64,000 bases of DNA from Pseudomonas sp. SDI (GTDB lineage: Bacteria > Pseudomonadota > Gammaproteobacteria > Pseudomonadales > Pseudomonadaceae), in NCBI RefSeq assembly GCF_003105155.1, contig NZ_QETK01000001.1:186001-250000 (forward strand), read 5' to 3'. Shown here piece after piece: positions 44,100 to 52,567 of the stretch; the first letter of the stretch is position 1; each line of letters starts with the position of its first letter. Under the pieces are notes generated by a model. The model did not search any database. It saw nothing but the letters and a program-made list of their open reading frames with translations, and had not been told where the DNA came from. Position numbers and translations under genes: made by a program.

Positions 44100-44540
44100 T
44101 CAGGGTTTCTCCTGCTCCAGGCGGAGCGCCTCCGGGGTGTCCGGCAGACGTTCGACTACCCGCAGTTTCTCCGGGGTCTGGCGGTTGCGCCAGGCGCGGA
44201 AGGCGGACAATTCGTCGTCAACGGTTTTCAGCACCCAGGCCAGCACGGCGATATCGTCGAGCAGACCAACGCCCAGCAGCCAGTCGGGGATTGCATCCAG
44301 CGGGCTGACGAAATACAACAGGCCGGCGACGATGGTCAACAGGGCGCGCGGGCTCACCGCACGGTACTCGCCACGCCACCAGGCCAGGCACAGCGCCTGC
44401 AACAGGCGCACGTCGTCTTTAAGTTTGCCGAGCCGGGGGCCCTTGCGCGCCACGGCAAAGATCAGCGCCGGCAGACGTCCACGGCTGAGCAGGCGTTCGG
44501 CCAGCGGCAGGAAGCGGGCGAAACTCCAGGGTGCACTCAT
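44100..44540 (-). CDS. YkvA family (DUF1232) membrane-associated protein
   Basis: A 146-aa protein. The DUF1232 core is recognisable (GLLYFVSPLDAIPDWLLGVGLLDDIAVLAWVLK), with two hydrophobic stretches around a conserved D-x-I-P-D. The ATG at 44540 has an excellent ribosome binding site (ggagg). An upstream in-frame extension is unlikely. The stop codon lies just before the kinase remnant on the same strand, so the two were once probably co-transcribed. The function of YkvA is unknown. A palindrome of two DnaA boxes lies 25 nt upstream. Confidence 0.88.
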   Translation of the reverse strand: MSAPWSFARFLPLAERLLSRGRLPALIFAVARKGPRLGKLKDDVRLLQALCLAWWRGEYRAVSPRALLTIVAGLLYFVSPLDAIPDWLLGVGLLDDIAVLAWVLKTVDDELSAFRAWRNRQTPEKLRVVERLPDTPEALRLEQEKP

Positions 44541-44564
44541 AGATCCTCCACGGGCTGACTGGCA

Positions 44565-44595
44565 AAGGTTATCCACAATAATTGTGGATAACCTT
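44565..44595. promoter_or_regulatory. 31-bp palindrome made of two opposed perfect DnaA boxes
   Basis: Perfect 15-nt arms (44565-44579 and 44581-44595) with a single central nucleotide. Each arm contains ttatccaca (44569-44577; complement at 44584-44592), an exact match to the DnaA box consensus ttatncaca. It lies 25 nt upstream of the YkvA-like start codon. Confidence 0.75.
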
Positions 44596-44774
44596 GTGAA
44601 CAGCGCTCAGTTTTAAGCCCAGGGTGCCCACAGGGCAAGGCTCCGGCTTAAATCGGGCGTTTTTTACACACTTGTTTCAATGCGCAATCGTTTTGCCTAA
44701 GGGGTCACAGTTTGTGTGTCGCCCCCTGTGAGACGTCGGATGTCGGCTTCAGTTCAGTCCCCTGCATAAACGAC

Positions 44775-44798
44775 AACGCCCCGTCGAGACGGGGCGTT
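44775..44798 (-). terminator. Terminator after the FKBP isomerase gene
   Basis: A perfect 10-bp stem (aacgccccgt and its complement) with a 4-nt loop, 18 nt beyond the minus-strand stop. On that strand it is followed by a T-rich gtcgttta. Confidence 0.75.
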
Positions 44799-44816
44799 GC
44801 GCAGGCAGACGGCAGC

Positions 44817-45542
44817 TTACTGCTTGGCCGCTTCCTCGGCTTCAGCCTTGGCTGGATCCTTGATGGCCAGCAGTTCCAGGTCGAAGACCAGTACCGAGTT
44901 GGCCGGGATCATCGGACTTGGGCTCTGTGCGCCGTAGGCCAGGTCAGCCGGAATATACAGCTTGTACTTCTCGCCAACGTGCATCAGTTGCAGGCCTTCG
45001 ACCCAACCTGGGATCACGCCGCTAACCGGCAGGTCGATCGGGCTGCCACGCTCAACCGAGCTGTCGAAGACCTTGCCGTCGATCAGCTTGCCTTCGTAGT
45101 GAACAGTGACCACGTCGGTTGGCTTTGGCTGAGCGCCATCGGCCTTCTTCACGACTTCGTACTGCAGGCCCGAAGCGGTGGTGACGACACCGGCTTTCTT
45201 GCCGTTTTCTTCGAGGAATTTCTTGCCGGCAGCGGCCGACTCTTCGCTCATTTTGACCAGACGTTCTTCTGCACGTTTCTGCAGGGCGGCGAAAGCTTCA
45301 ACCAGCTCTTCGTCCTTGATCTTCTGCTCTTTCTTGCCGACGGCGTCTTCGATGCCTTGCGCTACAGCTTTCGAATCGAGGTCGTCCATGCCTTCCTGAG
45401 CCAGGCTTTTGCCCATGTTCAGGCCGATACCGTAGGAGGCTTTTTGTGCCGGAGTCTTCAGCTCGACGCTGGTCTGCGAATCGCAACCCGCCAGGACCAG
45501 GCTAACCAGGGCAACCGCAGCCGCCAACCGATGCTGTTTCAT
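44817..45542 (-). CDS. FKBP-type peptidyl-prolyl cis-trans isomerase, lipoprotein (FklB/Mip-like)
   Basis: A 241-aa protein. The lipoprotein signal peptide ends LVLAGC-DS, so the mature N-terminal Cys would be lipidated; the Asp at +2 may affect inner- versus outer-membrane sorting. The N-terminal Mip/FkpA-type dimerisation helices (about 30-120) lead to the FKBP domain (about 130-230: VTVHYEGKLIDGKVFDSS, then IPGWVEGLQLMHVGEKYKL and IPANSVLVFDLELL). It is a periplasmic chaperone and prolyl isomerase. The start at 45542 is preferred to upstream in-frame codons because the signal peptide begins there. Confidence 0.92.
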   Translation of the reverse strand: MKQHRLAAAVALVSLVLAGCDSQTSVELKTPAQKASYGIGLNMGKSLAQEGMDDLDSKAVAQGIEDAVGKKEQKIKDEELVEAFAALQKRAEERLVKMSEESAAAGKKFLEENGKKAGVVTTASGLQYEVVKKADGAQPKPTDVVTVHYEGKLIDGKVFDSSVERGSPIDLPVSGVIPGWVEGLQLMHVGEKYKLYIPADLAYGAQSPSPMIPANSVLVFDLELLAIKDPAKAEAEEAAKQ

Positions 45543-45740
45543 GCTATTTCCTTGTTCATGCGCCAATAGGGCAATCGAGTAAAGCCGCGAGCTTATCAGG
45601 CGGCCACGACCAATGGCTACCGGCATGAGAGCGACGAAAGGTGGATAAGTTCAGCAGATGAATGCTTCTTCATCGACGCCTTCGGCAACGACCGGGCCAA
45701 GAGCCAGTATTGTCGGCTTCACCGCACCTGCACGCTGAAA

Positions 45741-46673
45741 TTAAGGGCAGTGGCCTTCACGGTATTGCGCCGCAACTTCACGCAGCACCTGGCACAGCCA
45801 TTGTGCCGGCAGCGACTGCGGCAGCGCGGCGTTGCTGCAGATGCCAACCGAACCACCGGGCTCGCGCGCGCCCAGCTCAAGCTCGCACAGCTCGCCACGA
45901 TCGAGGTCGACGCGCACCGCATCGCGCGGCGCGATCCATACCGCGTCGCTGCCCAGCACGTAGCGTCGGCTGAGCGCTGGAGAAAGCGTTTCAAGGCGTT
46001 GCGCGGGGGGGGCGATAGCGCATTGCACGAACAGGCTGTCGGCATGCTTGCGGATGGTCGTGCCGGCCAGCGGCAGTACCAGCGGGTAGTGCCCGACCTG
46101 GCTGCGCTCCAGGGGCACACGGGCCAGCAGCGGGTGACCGGGGCGCACCACCAGCGACATCGATTCGCTGTACAGGTGTTCGAACAGCAGGCCCTGGATT
46201 TGCGGGCTGTCGGTCATGCGCCCGATCACCAGGTCAAGCTCACCGACATGCAGTTGTGCCAGCAGGTGGGCGCTGGGCCCGGTGACGACGCTGACCACCA
46301 GAGCACTGTGGCGCTGGTGCAGGCGACAGAGCACTTCGGGCATGAGCAGGCTTTCTACCGTCGAGAGCACCCCGACACGCACCTGCGGCGGCTGGTGCTC
46401 CTCACCGCGCAGGGTGCTGACGCCTTCGCGCAGGGCCTCTACGCAGGGCCCGGCGTAGCGCATGAAACGCACGCCGGCCGGGGTAAGCTCGACGCCCTGT
46501 TTGCCGCGTTCGAACAGGCGGGTCTGCAGCAGCGTTTCCAGCTCCTTGAGGGTCTTGGAAATGGCCGGCTGACTGACAGCCACGGCATCGGCGGCCTTGG
46601 CGAAACTGCCCTGGCGGGCGATTTCGAGAAAGCACAGCAGGTGGCGAAATTTGATCCGGGTGTCGAGGTTCAT
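45741..46673 (-). CDS. LysR family transcriptional regulator (PcaQ-like)
   Basis: A 310-aa LysR-type regulator. The N-terminal winged helix (about 10-68: LLCFLEIARQGSFAKAADAV, SQPAISKTLKELE) and the effector-binding domain (about 95-300) are complete. Sequence character is that of PcaQ-like regulators of protocatechuate catabolism (RFMRYAGPCVEALREGV), but no pca genes are adjacent, so the target is unknown. The ATG at 46673 opens the domain; the upstream in-frame extension is low-complexity and unlikely. Confidence 0.85.
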   Translation of the reverse strand: MNLDTRIKFRHLLCFLEIARQGSFAKAADAVAVSQPAISKTLKELETLLQTRLFERGKQGVELTPAGVRFMRYAGPCVEALREGVSTLRGEEHQPPQVRVGVLSTVESLLMPEVLCRLHQRHSALVVSVVTGPSAHLLAQLHVGELDLVIGRMTDSPQIQGLLFEHLYSESMSLVVRPGHPLLARVPLERSQVGHYPLVLPLAGTTIRKHADSLFVQCAIAPPAQRLETLSPALSRRYVLGSDAVWIAPRDAVRVDLDRGELCELELGAREPGGSVGICSNAALPQSLPAQWLCQVLREVAAQYREGHCP

Positions 46674-46799
46674 GGCCGGGAGTTTATCCGGGGCAACCGG
46701 GTTTGTCAGGGCTGCCCAGGGGGCGCCGGTCTTTGTGGGGCCGGAACGCCATCGCGACAGTCGGCTTCCACAGCAACGTGCCGCCACGCAATTCAAGGC

Positions 46800-46826
46800 A
46801 AAAAAAATGGGCGACCGAAGTCGCCC
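46800..46826 (-). terminator. Rho-independent terminator after ccoM
   Basis: On the minus strand gggcgac-ttcg-gtcgccc, a perfect 7-bp stem closed by a UUCG tetraloop, is followed by a T8 run. It should end the ccoM transcript. Confidence 0.9.
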
Positions 46827-46860
46827 TAAATGCCTTGCGTGCTCGTGCTACCTGGAAGCA

Positions 46861-46977
46861 TCAGCGCTGCTTGCGCTTGTTCGAATCCTTCCAGATGAAA
46901 ATGCCGAAACCGACGAAGAAAAGTAACATCAGGCCGACCGTAACCACCCCAGCGATAACCACATTATCGAAGAACAT
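46861..46977 (-). CDS. ccoM: Small cbb3-type cytochrome c oxidase subunit CcoM
   Basis: A 38-aa single-helix membrane protein (MFFDNVVIAGVVTVGLMLLF...GIFIWKDSNKRKQR). It matches by memory the CcoM subunit found in purified cbb3 oxidase of P. stutzeri: short N-terminus, one membrane helix, basic C-terminus. The ATG at 46977 has a ggagg ribosome binding site. Two Anr-type boxes lie upstream, consistent with induction at low oxygen. The large ccoNOQP subunits are not in the window; ccoM is normally unlinked. Confidence 0.75.
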   Translation of the reverse strand: MFFDNVVIAGVVTVGLMLLFFVGFGIFIWKDSNKRKQR

Positions 46978-47042
46978 GGAGGCCTCCATTTGCCTGCACC
47001 TGTCTGATGGGTTAACAGTAGCGAATGTGCCGGAAGGGAACA

Positions 47043-47056
47043 TTGACCGAGGTCAA
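47043..47056 (-). promoter_or_regulatory. Anr/FNR box upstream of ccoM (proximal)
   Basis: ttgac-cgag-gtcaa matches the ttgat-N4-atcaa consensus at 8 of 10 positions and is fully symmetric. If centred at -41.5 it would give a transcript start about 30 nt upstream of the ccoM ATG. Confidence 0.7.
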
Positions 47057-47094
47057 TGGCGCCCAAGGCAGGGCGCCGGAGGGGGGATGCAGGC

Positions 47095-47108
47095 TTGACC
47101 TGCATCAA
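47095..47108. promoter_or_regulatory. Anr/FNR box upstream of ccoM (distal)
   Basis: ttgac-ctgc-atcaa matches the consensus at 9 of 10 positions. It is centred 52 bp from the proximal box and just past the stop of the 53-aa gene. A tandem pair suggests strong low-oxygen control or control of a second start. Confidence 0.6.
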
Positions 47109-47112
47109 GTTT

Positions 47113-47274
47113 TCAACGCTTCTTCGGTTTGCCCTTGGGCTTTTTCTTGGCCTTGCCCAGCGGCATGGCCTGCTCGAACGCCTGACGCACCTCGTTCAGG
47201 CGTTTTTCGTTGAGGTCATGCACACGACGGGCGCGCTCGGCACCGAAGTCGATCAGGTTGTCGTCTTGGCTCAT
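47113..47274 (-). CDS. Conserved small basic protein (53 aa)
   Basis: A 53-aa protein, MSQDDNLIDFGAERARRVHD at the start, a helical amphipathic middle, and a strongly basic C-terminus (KAKKKPKGKPKKR) that suggests nucleic acid binding. It appears conserved among pseudomonads by memory, but no function is known. The start at 47274 is the only good ATG. Confidence 0.75.
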   Translation of the reverse strand: MSQDDNLIDFGAERARRVHDLNEKRLNEVRQAFEQAMPLGKAKKKPKGKPKKR

Positions 47275-47356
47275 GGTCTGGCTCGGGTAGCAACAGCAGA
47301 TGAGGCAATAATGAAGGCTCGCAGCGACGCTGACCAGCAGCGCGTTCAGCCGCGCC

Positions 47357-47689
47357 TCACACTTCTATATCCACCAGCAGCCCCTGGCGAGGCTGATTGC
47401 CCATCAACGGCGCCACCGGCACAGTGTTGTCGGCATTCACTTCGTCGCCCGGCATGGGCTGGTACAACGCTTCTTCGTCCTGCTGTGCGTTGCGCCGGCC
47501 CTGACGTCGGCGCTGTTCTTCGCGCAACAGCACCACCGCCTGCTCGGGGTTACGGTGCTTGAGATCGATGGCCCCCTCGCTGGAGCTCGGCTGGGTGGGC
47601 ACCACGGGCTTGATGTCCGGGGTCGGCTTGACCGGGTCGAGTTGCGAGGTGACCGGGGCAGCACTGAGCGGGATGATCGGCGGCAGCAT
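47357..47689 (-). CDS. Hypothetical protein, proline-rich N-terminus
   Basis: A 110-aa soluble protein. The first 40 residues are rich in Pro, Thr and Val (MLPPIIPLSAAPVTSQLDPV), probably disordered. A charged helix follows (KHRNPEQAVVLLREEQRRRQ). The C-terminus ends LVDIEV. No domain is recognised. It is divergent from rapA, and its stop is 83 nt from the start of the 53-aa gene downstream. Confidence 0.65.
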   Translation of the reverse strand: MLPPIIPLSAAPVTSQLDPVKPTPDIKPVVPTQPSSSEGAIDLKHRNPEQAVVLLREEQRRRQGRRNAQQDEEALYQPMPGDEVNADNTVPVAPLMGNQPRQGLLVDIEV

Positions 47690-47889
47690 GGGGTGGGTTC
47701 TCCTGTCACCTGCTGTATCGGCCAGGCAGGCACCGGCTTGAATAGAGCGCTGCAGTCAGGTGCGCGGGCACACAGTCGACCAGTTGTCGGGCCCGACGTT
47801 CGGTCGCCGGCTATATTGCTAGAACCTTTGGTCAATGAGCCCCTATCCGTTAAGATAGTCGGCTTTTTCATGGCGGGAGCAAGGCATTT

Positions 47890-50736
47890 ATGGCGCAGCA
47901 GTATCAACCGGGGCAACGCTGGATCAGCGACAGCGAAGCCGAGCTAGGTCTGGGCACCGTTCTGGCACAGGACGGCCGCTTGTTGACCGTGCTCTACCCG
48001 GCCACTGGCGACACCCGCCAGTATTCTCTGCGCAATGCCCCGCTCACGCGGGTGCGCTTCTCGCCTGGCGACCAGATCACCCATTTCGAGGGCTGGAAGC
48101 TGACCGTGCGCGAAGTCGAGGTGATCGACGGCCTGATCGTCTACCACGGCCTCAACGCGCAGAACCAGCCGTGCACCCTGCCGGAAACCCAACTGTCGAA
48201 CTTCATCCAGTTCCGCCTGGCCAGCGATCGCCTGTTTGCCGGGCAGATCGACCCGCTGCCGTGGTTCGCCCTGCGCTACAACACCCTGGAACACACCAGC
48301 CGCCAGCTGCAATCGCCGCTGTGGGGCTTGGGCGGCACCCGTGCGCAGCCGATCGCGCACCAGTTGCACATTGCCCGTGAAGTGGCCGACCGCATTGCCC
48401 CACGGGTACTGCTAGCCGACGAAGTGGGCCTGGGCAAGACCATCGAAGCCGGCCTGGTGATCCATCGGCAGCTGCTTTCCGGGCGTGCCAGTCGCGTGCT
48501 GATCCTGGTGCCAGAGAACCTCCAGCACCAGTGGCTGGTGGAAATGCGCCGGCGCTTCAACCTCGAAGTGGCACTGTTCGACGCCGAGCGCTTCATCGAG
48601 AGCGACGCCAGCAACCCGTTCGAAGACGCCCAGCTGGCGCTGGTGGCGCTGGAATGGCTGAGCGAAGACGACAAGGCTCAGGACGCGCTGTTCGCCGCCG
48701 GCTGGGACCTGCTGGTGGTCGACGAAGCCCACCACCTGGTCTGGCATGAAGACCAGGTCAGCCCCGAGTACGCCCTGGTCGAACAACTGGCCGAGACCAT
48801 TCCCGGCGTGCTGCTGCTCACCGCGACCCCGGAACAGCTCGGCCAGGACAGCCATTTCGCGCGCCTGCGCCTGCTTGACCCGAACCGTTTCCACGACCTC
48901 GCCGCCTTCCGCGCCGAGAGCGAGAACTACCGCCCGGTGGCCGAAGCCGTGCAGGAGTTGCTCGACGAGGGCCGCCTGTCGCCGAAAGCCCAGGCCACCA
49001 TCAGGGGTTTCCTCGGCGCCGAAGGCGAAGCACTGCTCGCTGCGGTCAACGATGGCGACACCCAGGCCAGCGCGCGGCTGATCCGCGAACTGCTCGACCG
49101 CCACGGCACCGGCCGCGTGCTGTTCCGTAATACCCGTGCCGCCGTGCAGGGCTTCCCGCAGCGCCAGTTGCATGCCTACCCGCTGCCGTGCCCGGACGAG
49201 TACCTGGAGTTGCCGGTTGGCGAGCATGCCGACCTGTACCCGGAAGTGAGCTTCCAGGCTCAGGGCGACAGCGACGAAGAAAACCGCTGGTGGCGCTTCG
49301 ACCCACGGGTCGACTGGCTGATCGACACGCTGAAGATGCTCAAGCGGGTGAAGGTACTGGTGATCTGTGCCCACGCCGAAACCGCGATGGACCTGGAAGA
49401 CGCCCTGCGCGTGCGTTCCGGCATCCCGGCCACGGTGTTCCACGAAGGCATGAGCATCCTTGAGCGCGACCGCGCCGCCGCCTACTTCGCCGACGAAGAG
49501 TTTGGCGCCCAGGTGCTGATCTGTTCGGAAATCGGCAGTGAAGGCCGTAACTTCCAGTTCGCCCATCACCTGGTGTTGTTCGACCTGCCGGCTCACCCGG
49601 ACCTGCTGGAGCAGCGAATCGGCCGTCTCGACCGGATCGGCCAGAAGCACACCATCGAACTGCACGTGCCGCACCTGCAGAACAGCCCGCAAGAGCGCCT
49701 GTTCCAATGGTATGACCAGGCCTTGAACGCCTTCCTCAACACCTGCCCGACCGGCAACGCCTTGCAGCATATGTTCGGCCCGCGCCTGCTGCCGTTGCTG
49801 GAAAGCGGTGACGACGGCGAATGGGACAGCCTGGTCAAGGAAGCCCGTGCCGAGCGCGAGCGCCTGGAAAGCGAGCTGCACAGTGGCCGCGACCGCTTGC
49901 TGGAACTGAACTCCGGGGGGGCCGGCGAAGGCCAGGATCTGGTCGAGGCGATTCTCGAGCAGGACGACCAGTTTGCCCTGCCGATCTACATGGAAACCCT
50001 GTTCGACGCCTTCGGCATCGACAGCGAGGACCATTCGGAAAACGCCCTGATCCTCAAGCCGAGTGAAAAAATGCTCGACGCCAGCTTCCCGCTGGGTGAC
50101 GACGAAGGCGTGACCATCACCTACGACCGCAATCAGGCGCTGTCGCGCGAAGACATGCAGTTCATCACCTGGGAACACCCGATGGTGCAGGGCGGCATGG
50201 ACCTGGTACTCAGCGGTTCGATGGGCAACACCTCGGTGGCGCTGCTGAAGAACAAGGCGCTGAAACCGGGCACCGTGTTGCTGGAGCTGCTGTACGTGAG
50301 CGAAGTGGTCGCACCGCGGGCCTTGCAACTGGGTCGCTACCTGCCGCCAGCGGCGTTGCGCTGCCTGCTGGACGCCAATGGCAACGACCTCGCCGCACGG
50401 GTGACCTTCGAAACCCTCAACGACCAGCTGGAAAGCGTGCCGAAGGCCAGTGCCAACAAGTTCATCCAGGCCCAGCGCGACGTGCTGACGCCACGGATCA
50501 ATGCTGGCGAAGCCAAGGTCCTGCCACGGCATGCCGAGCGGGTGGCCGAGGCACAGCGCCGTCTGGCTGCGGAAACCGACGAGGAACTGGCGCGCCTGAC
50601 CGCGCTACAGGCGGTCAACCCGACCGTTCGCGACAGCGAGATCGAAGCGCTGCGCAAGCAACGTGAAGACGGCCTGGCGATGCTGGAGAAGGCCGCCTTG
50701 CGCCTGGAAGCGATCCGCGTGCTGGTCGCCGGCTAA
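47890..50736 (+). CDS. rapA: RNA polymerase-associated ATPase RapA
   Basis: A 948-aa Swi2/Snf2-type ATPase that binds RNA polymerase and recycles it from post-termination complexes. The N-terminal Tudor-like region precedes the helicase core: Walker [14 protein letters not shown] (GLGKT 180-184), the DEAHH box (VVDEAHHL), ATPEQLGQ motif III, and [14 protein letters not shown] and [15 protein letters not shown] motifs ([13 protein letters not shown]). The C-terminal RapA domain runs to residue 948. Length and order match the family. Confidence 0.96.
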   Translation: MAQQYQPGQRWISDSEAELGLGTVLAQDGRLLTVLYPATGDTRQYSLRNAPLTRVRFSPGDQITHFEGWKLTVREVEVIDGLIVYHGLNAQNQPCTLPETQLSNFIQFRLASDRLFAGQIDPLPWFALRYNTLEHTSRQLQSPLWGLGGTRAQPIAHQLHIAREVADRIAPRVLLADEVGLGKTIEAGLVIHRQLLSGRASRVLILVPENLQHQWLVEMRRRFNLEVALFDAERFIESDASNPFEDAQLALVALEWLSEDDKAQDALFAAGWDLLVVDEAHHLVWHEDQVSPEYALVEQLAETIPGVLLLTATPEQLGQDSHFARLRLLDPNRFHDLAAFRAESENYRPVAEAVQELLDEGRLSPKAQATIRGFLGAEGEALLAAVNDGDTQASARLIRELLDRHGTGRVLFRNTRAAVQGFPQRQLHAYPLPCPDEYLELPVGEHADLYPEVSFQAQGDSDEENRWWRFDPRVDWLIDTLKMLKRVKVLVICAHAETAMDLEDALRVRSGIPATVFHEGMSILERDRAAAYFADEEFGAQVLICSEIGSEGRNFQFAHHLVLFDLPAHPDLLEQRIGRLDRIGQKHTIELHVPHLQNSPQERLFQWYDQALNAFLNTCPTGNALQHMFGPRLLPLLESGDDGEWDSLVKEARAERERLESELHSGRDRLLELNSGGAGEGQDLVEAILEQDDQFALPIYMETLFDAFGIDSEDHSENALILKPSEKMLDASFPLGDDEGVTITYDRNQALSREDMQFITWEHPMVQGGMDLVLSGSMGNTSVALLKNKALKPGTVLLELLYVSEVVAPRALQLGRYLPPAALRCLLDANGNDLAARVTFETLNDQLESVPKASANKFIQAQRDVLTPRINAGEAKVLPRHAERVAEAQRRLAAETDEELARLTALQAVNPTVRDSEIEALRKQREDGLAMLEKAALRLEAIRVLVAG

Positions 50737-50741
50737 CAGCA

Positions 50742-50806
50742 ATCGCGGGACGAGCCCGCGCCTACAGGGTTACACACCACCTGTAGGCGCTGGCTTGCCT
50801 GCGATC
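50742..50806. repeat. REP pair (BIME) after rapA
   Basis: atcgcgggacgagcccgcgcctacagg (left) and cctgtaggcgctggcttgcctgcgat (right) form inverted REPs around a short centre. A third partial copy (tcgcaggcaagcccgcgcctag) lies at 50904-50925. They fill most of the 213-nt gap between rapA and the convergent MFS gene. Confidence 0.7.
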
Positions 50807-50949
50807 GAGCCGGGCCACGTTCGGACGAAGCGGTCGCAGAGCCTGCGCGCGTGATTTACCTGTCACACCGCAGTTGCAGGTTTTGCTGGCGCTATGCACC
50901 AGGTCGCAGGCAAGCCCGCGCCTAGAGGTAGTGCAGTAGCCGAAAATTC

Positions 50950-52293
50950 CTACACAGCCGCCCCCACCGCCACACTGTCCTCCACCAGCCCCTCCTTCAT
51001 CCGCTGCGCATCCCGGCTGAAGCAGCGCGACGCCAACAGCAGAAACACCAGGGTCAGCGCCAGCGCCACCGGAATCAGGTACATCGCATCGTGCAGCCCA
51101 ATGGCCTTGAACGCCTCGGTCATCTGCCCTTCACCGGCCGCGAGCATCGCCGCTTGCGCAAAGTGGTCCGAGAGCAACCCCACCACCACCGGCCCCAGGC
51201 CACCACCGAGCAGATACAAGCCGGCAAAGAACAACGCCATCGCCGTCGCGCGCAAGCGTGGCTGCACCACGTCCTGAATGGCCGTGTAGACGCAGGTATA
51301 GAAGTTGTAGGCGAACAACCAGCCCACGCCGAACACCGCCACGAATACACCGATCTCGACTCGCCCGGCCTGCAGCGCCCAGGCCGTGGCCACGGTCGCG
51401 ACCAGCATGCTGAACGCGCCGAACAACAGGCGCCCACTGGGCATACGCTGGTGGATCTTGTCCGCGACCCAGCCGCCAAGGGTCAACCCGACCAGCCCGG
51501 TAAGGCCGACAATCACCCCGGTGGCCACTGCCGCCTGCTGCAACGACAAGAGGAAATAGCGTTGCAGCATCGGCACCATGAACGAGTTACAGGCATAGGT
51601 GGCAAAGTTGTAGGTCAAGCCCGCCAGCACCAGCCAGCCGAAGGTCGGGATCATCAGCACCCGGCGCAGCGGCCGATCGACCGGCGCCTGCGAGACGTTC
51701 ACCACTTCTGCGGCGCCACGCGCCGGCTCGCGAATCATGAACATGAACAGCGCCAGCACCAGGCCCGGCAGCGCCGCGATGAAGAACGGCGCGCGCCAGC
51801 TGCCGAACGCCTGCACCATCGCACCAATGCTGAAGAACGCCAGCAACAGCCCCAGCGGCAGCCCCAGCATGAAGATGCCCATCGCCCGCGCGCGGCGTTC
51901 GGCCGGGAACAGGTCGCCGATCAGCGAGTTGGCCGCTGGCGCATAACTGGCCTCGCCAATACCGACCCCCATGCGCACCAACAGGAAGCTCCAGAAGCTG
52001 CCGACCATGCCGTTCACCGCCGTCAGCCCGCTCCAGGCGGCCAGCCCCCAGCCCATCAGCTTGCTGCGCGAACCGGTGTCGGCCAGGCGCCCCAGCGGCA
52101 AACCGGCCAGCGCATAGACCAGGGTGAAGGCGGTGCCGATCAGGCCGATCTGGAAGTCGCTGAGGTGCCATTCCAGACGGATCGGCTCGATGATGATGGC
52201 GGGAATCGTGCGGTCGAAGAAGTTGAACAGGTTGGCCAGAAACAGCAAAAACAGAATGCGCCAGGCATTGGTCGCTTGGGTGGGGCTCTGCAT
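50950..52293 (-). CDS. MFS transporter (spinster-like)
   Basis: A 447-aa major facilitator with twelve predicted helices. The N-terminal half has FLANLFNFFDRTIPAIIIEPI and the MFS motif A-like GRLADTGSRSKLMG loop; GIGEASYAPAANSLIGDLFP is typical of the spinster-like branch. The substrate is unknown. The ATG at 52293 opens the first helix correctly; the upstream in-frame stretch lacks similarity. It converges with rapA. Confidence 0.87.
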   Translation of the reverse strand: MQSPTQATNAWRILFLLFLANLFNFFDRTIPAIIIEPIRLEWHLSDFQIGLIGTAFTLVYALAGLPLGRLADTGSRSKLMGWGLAAWSGLTAVNGMVGSFWSFLLVRMGVGIGEASYAPAANSLIGDLFPAERRARAMGIFMLGLPLGLLLAFFSIGAMVQAFGSWRAPFFIAALPGLVLALFMFMIREPARGAAEVVNVSQAPVDRPLRRVLMIPTFGWLVLAGLTYNFATYACNSFMVPMLQRYFLLSLQQAAVATGVIVGLTGLVGLTLGGWVADKIHQRMPSGRLLFGAFSMLVATVATAWALQAGRVEIGVFVAVFGVGWLFAYNFYTCVYTAIQDVVQPRLRATAMALFFAGLYLLGGGLGPVVVGLLSDHFAQAAMLAAGEGQMTEAFKAIGLHDAMYLIPVALALTLVFLLLASRCFSRDAQRMKEGLVEDSVAVGAAV

Positions 52294-52567
52294 CGGTCGA
52301 TCCCTCTGTTGATGGCGAAACGTGCCAGCACGCCGATGAAATCTAGAAGCCCGGCACCGATCTGTCTGCCACCATTGACCGCCGTGATACCGGGTAATTG
52401 TAACCATTTGCGGCGTTATAACCGGCAGCGATGGCGTCAATGAACAAATCGTAGAAGTCAATGTGCCATTAATGCGGATGGGTTAATCCGCCCTCTCTAT
52501 ACTCTGGCGACACGGTCTCCGGTGAAGTCGAGAGGGGACGGGCACAATCTCGATCAAGAGGCATGCT

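Noticed and set aside
44565..44800. Replication origin at the DnaA-box palindrome
   Set aside because: Only two boxes and no AT-rich unwinding region, dnaA, dnaN or rpmH nearby; Pseudomonas oriC lies by dnaA.
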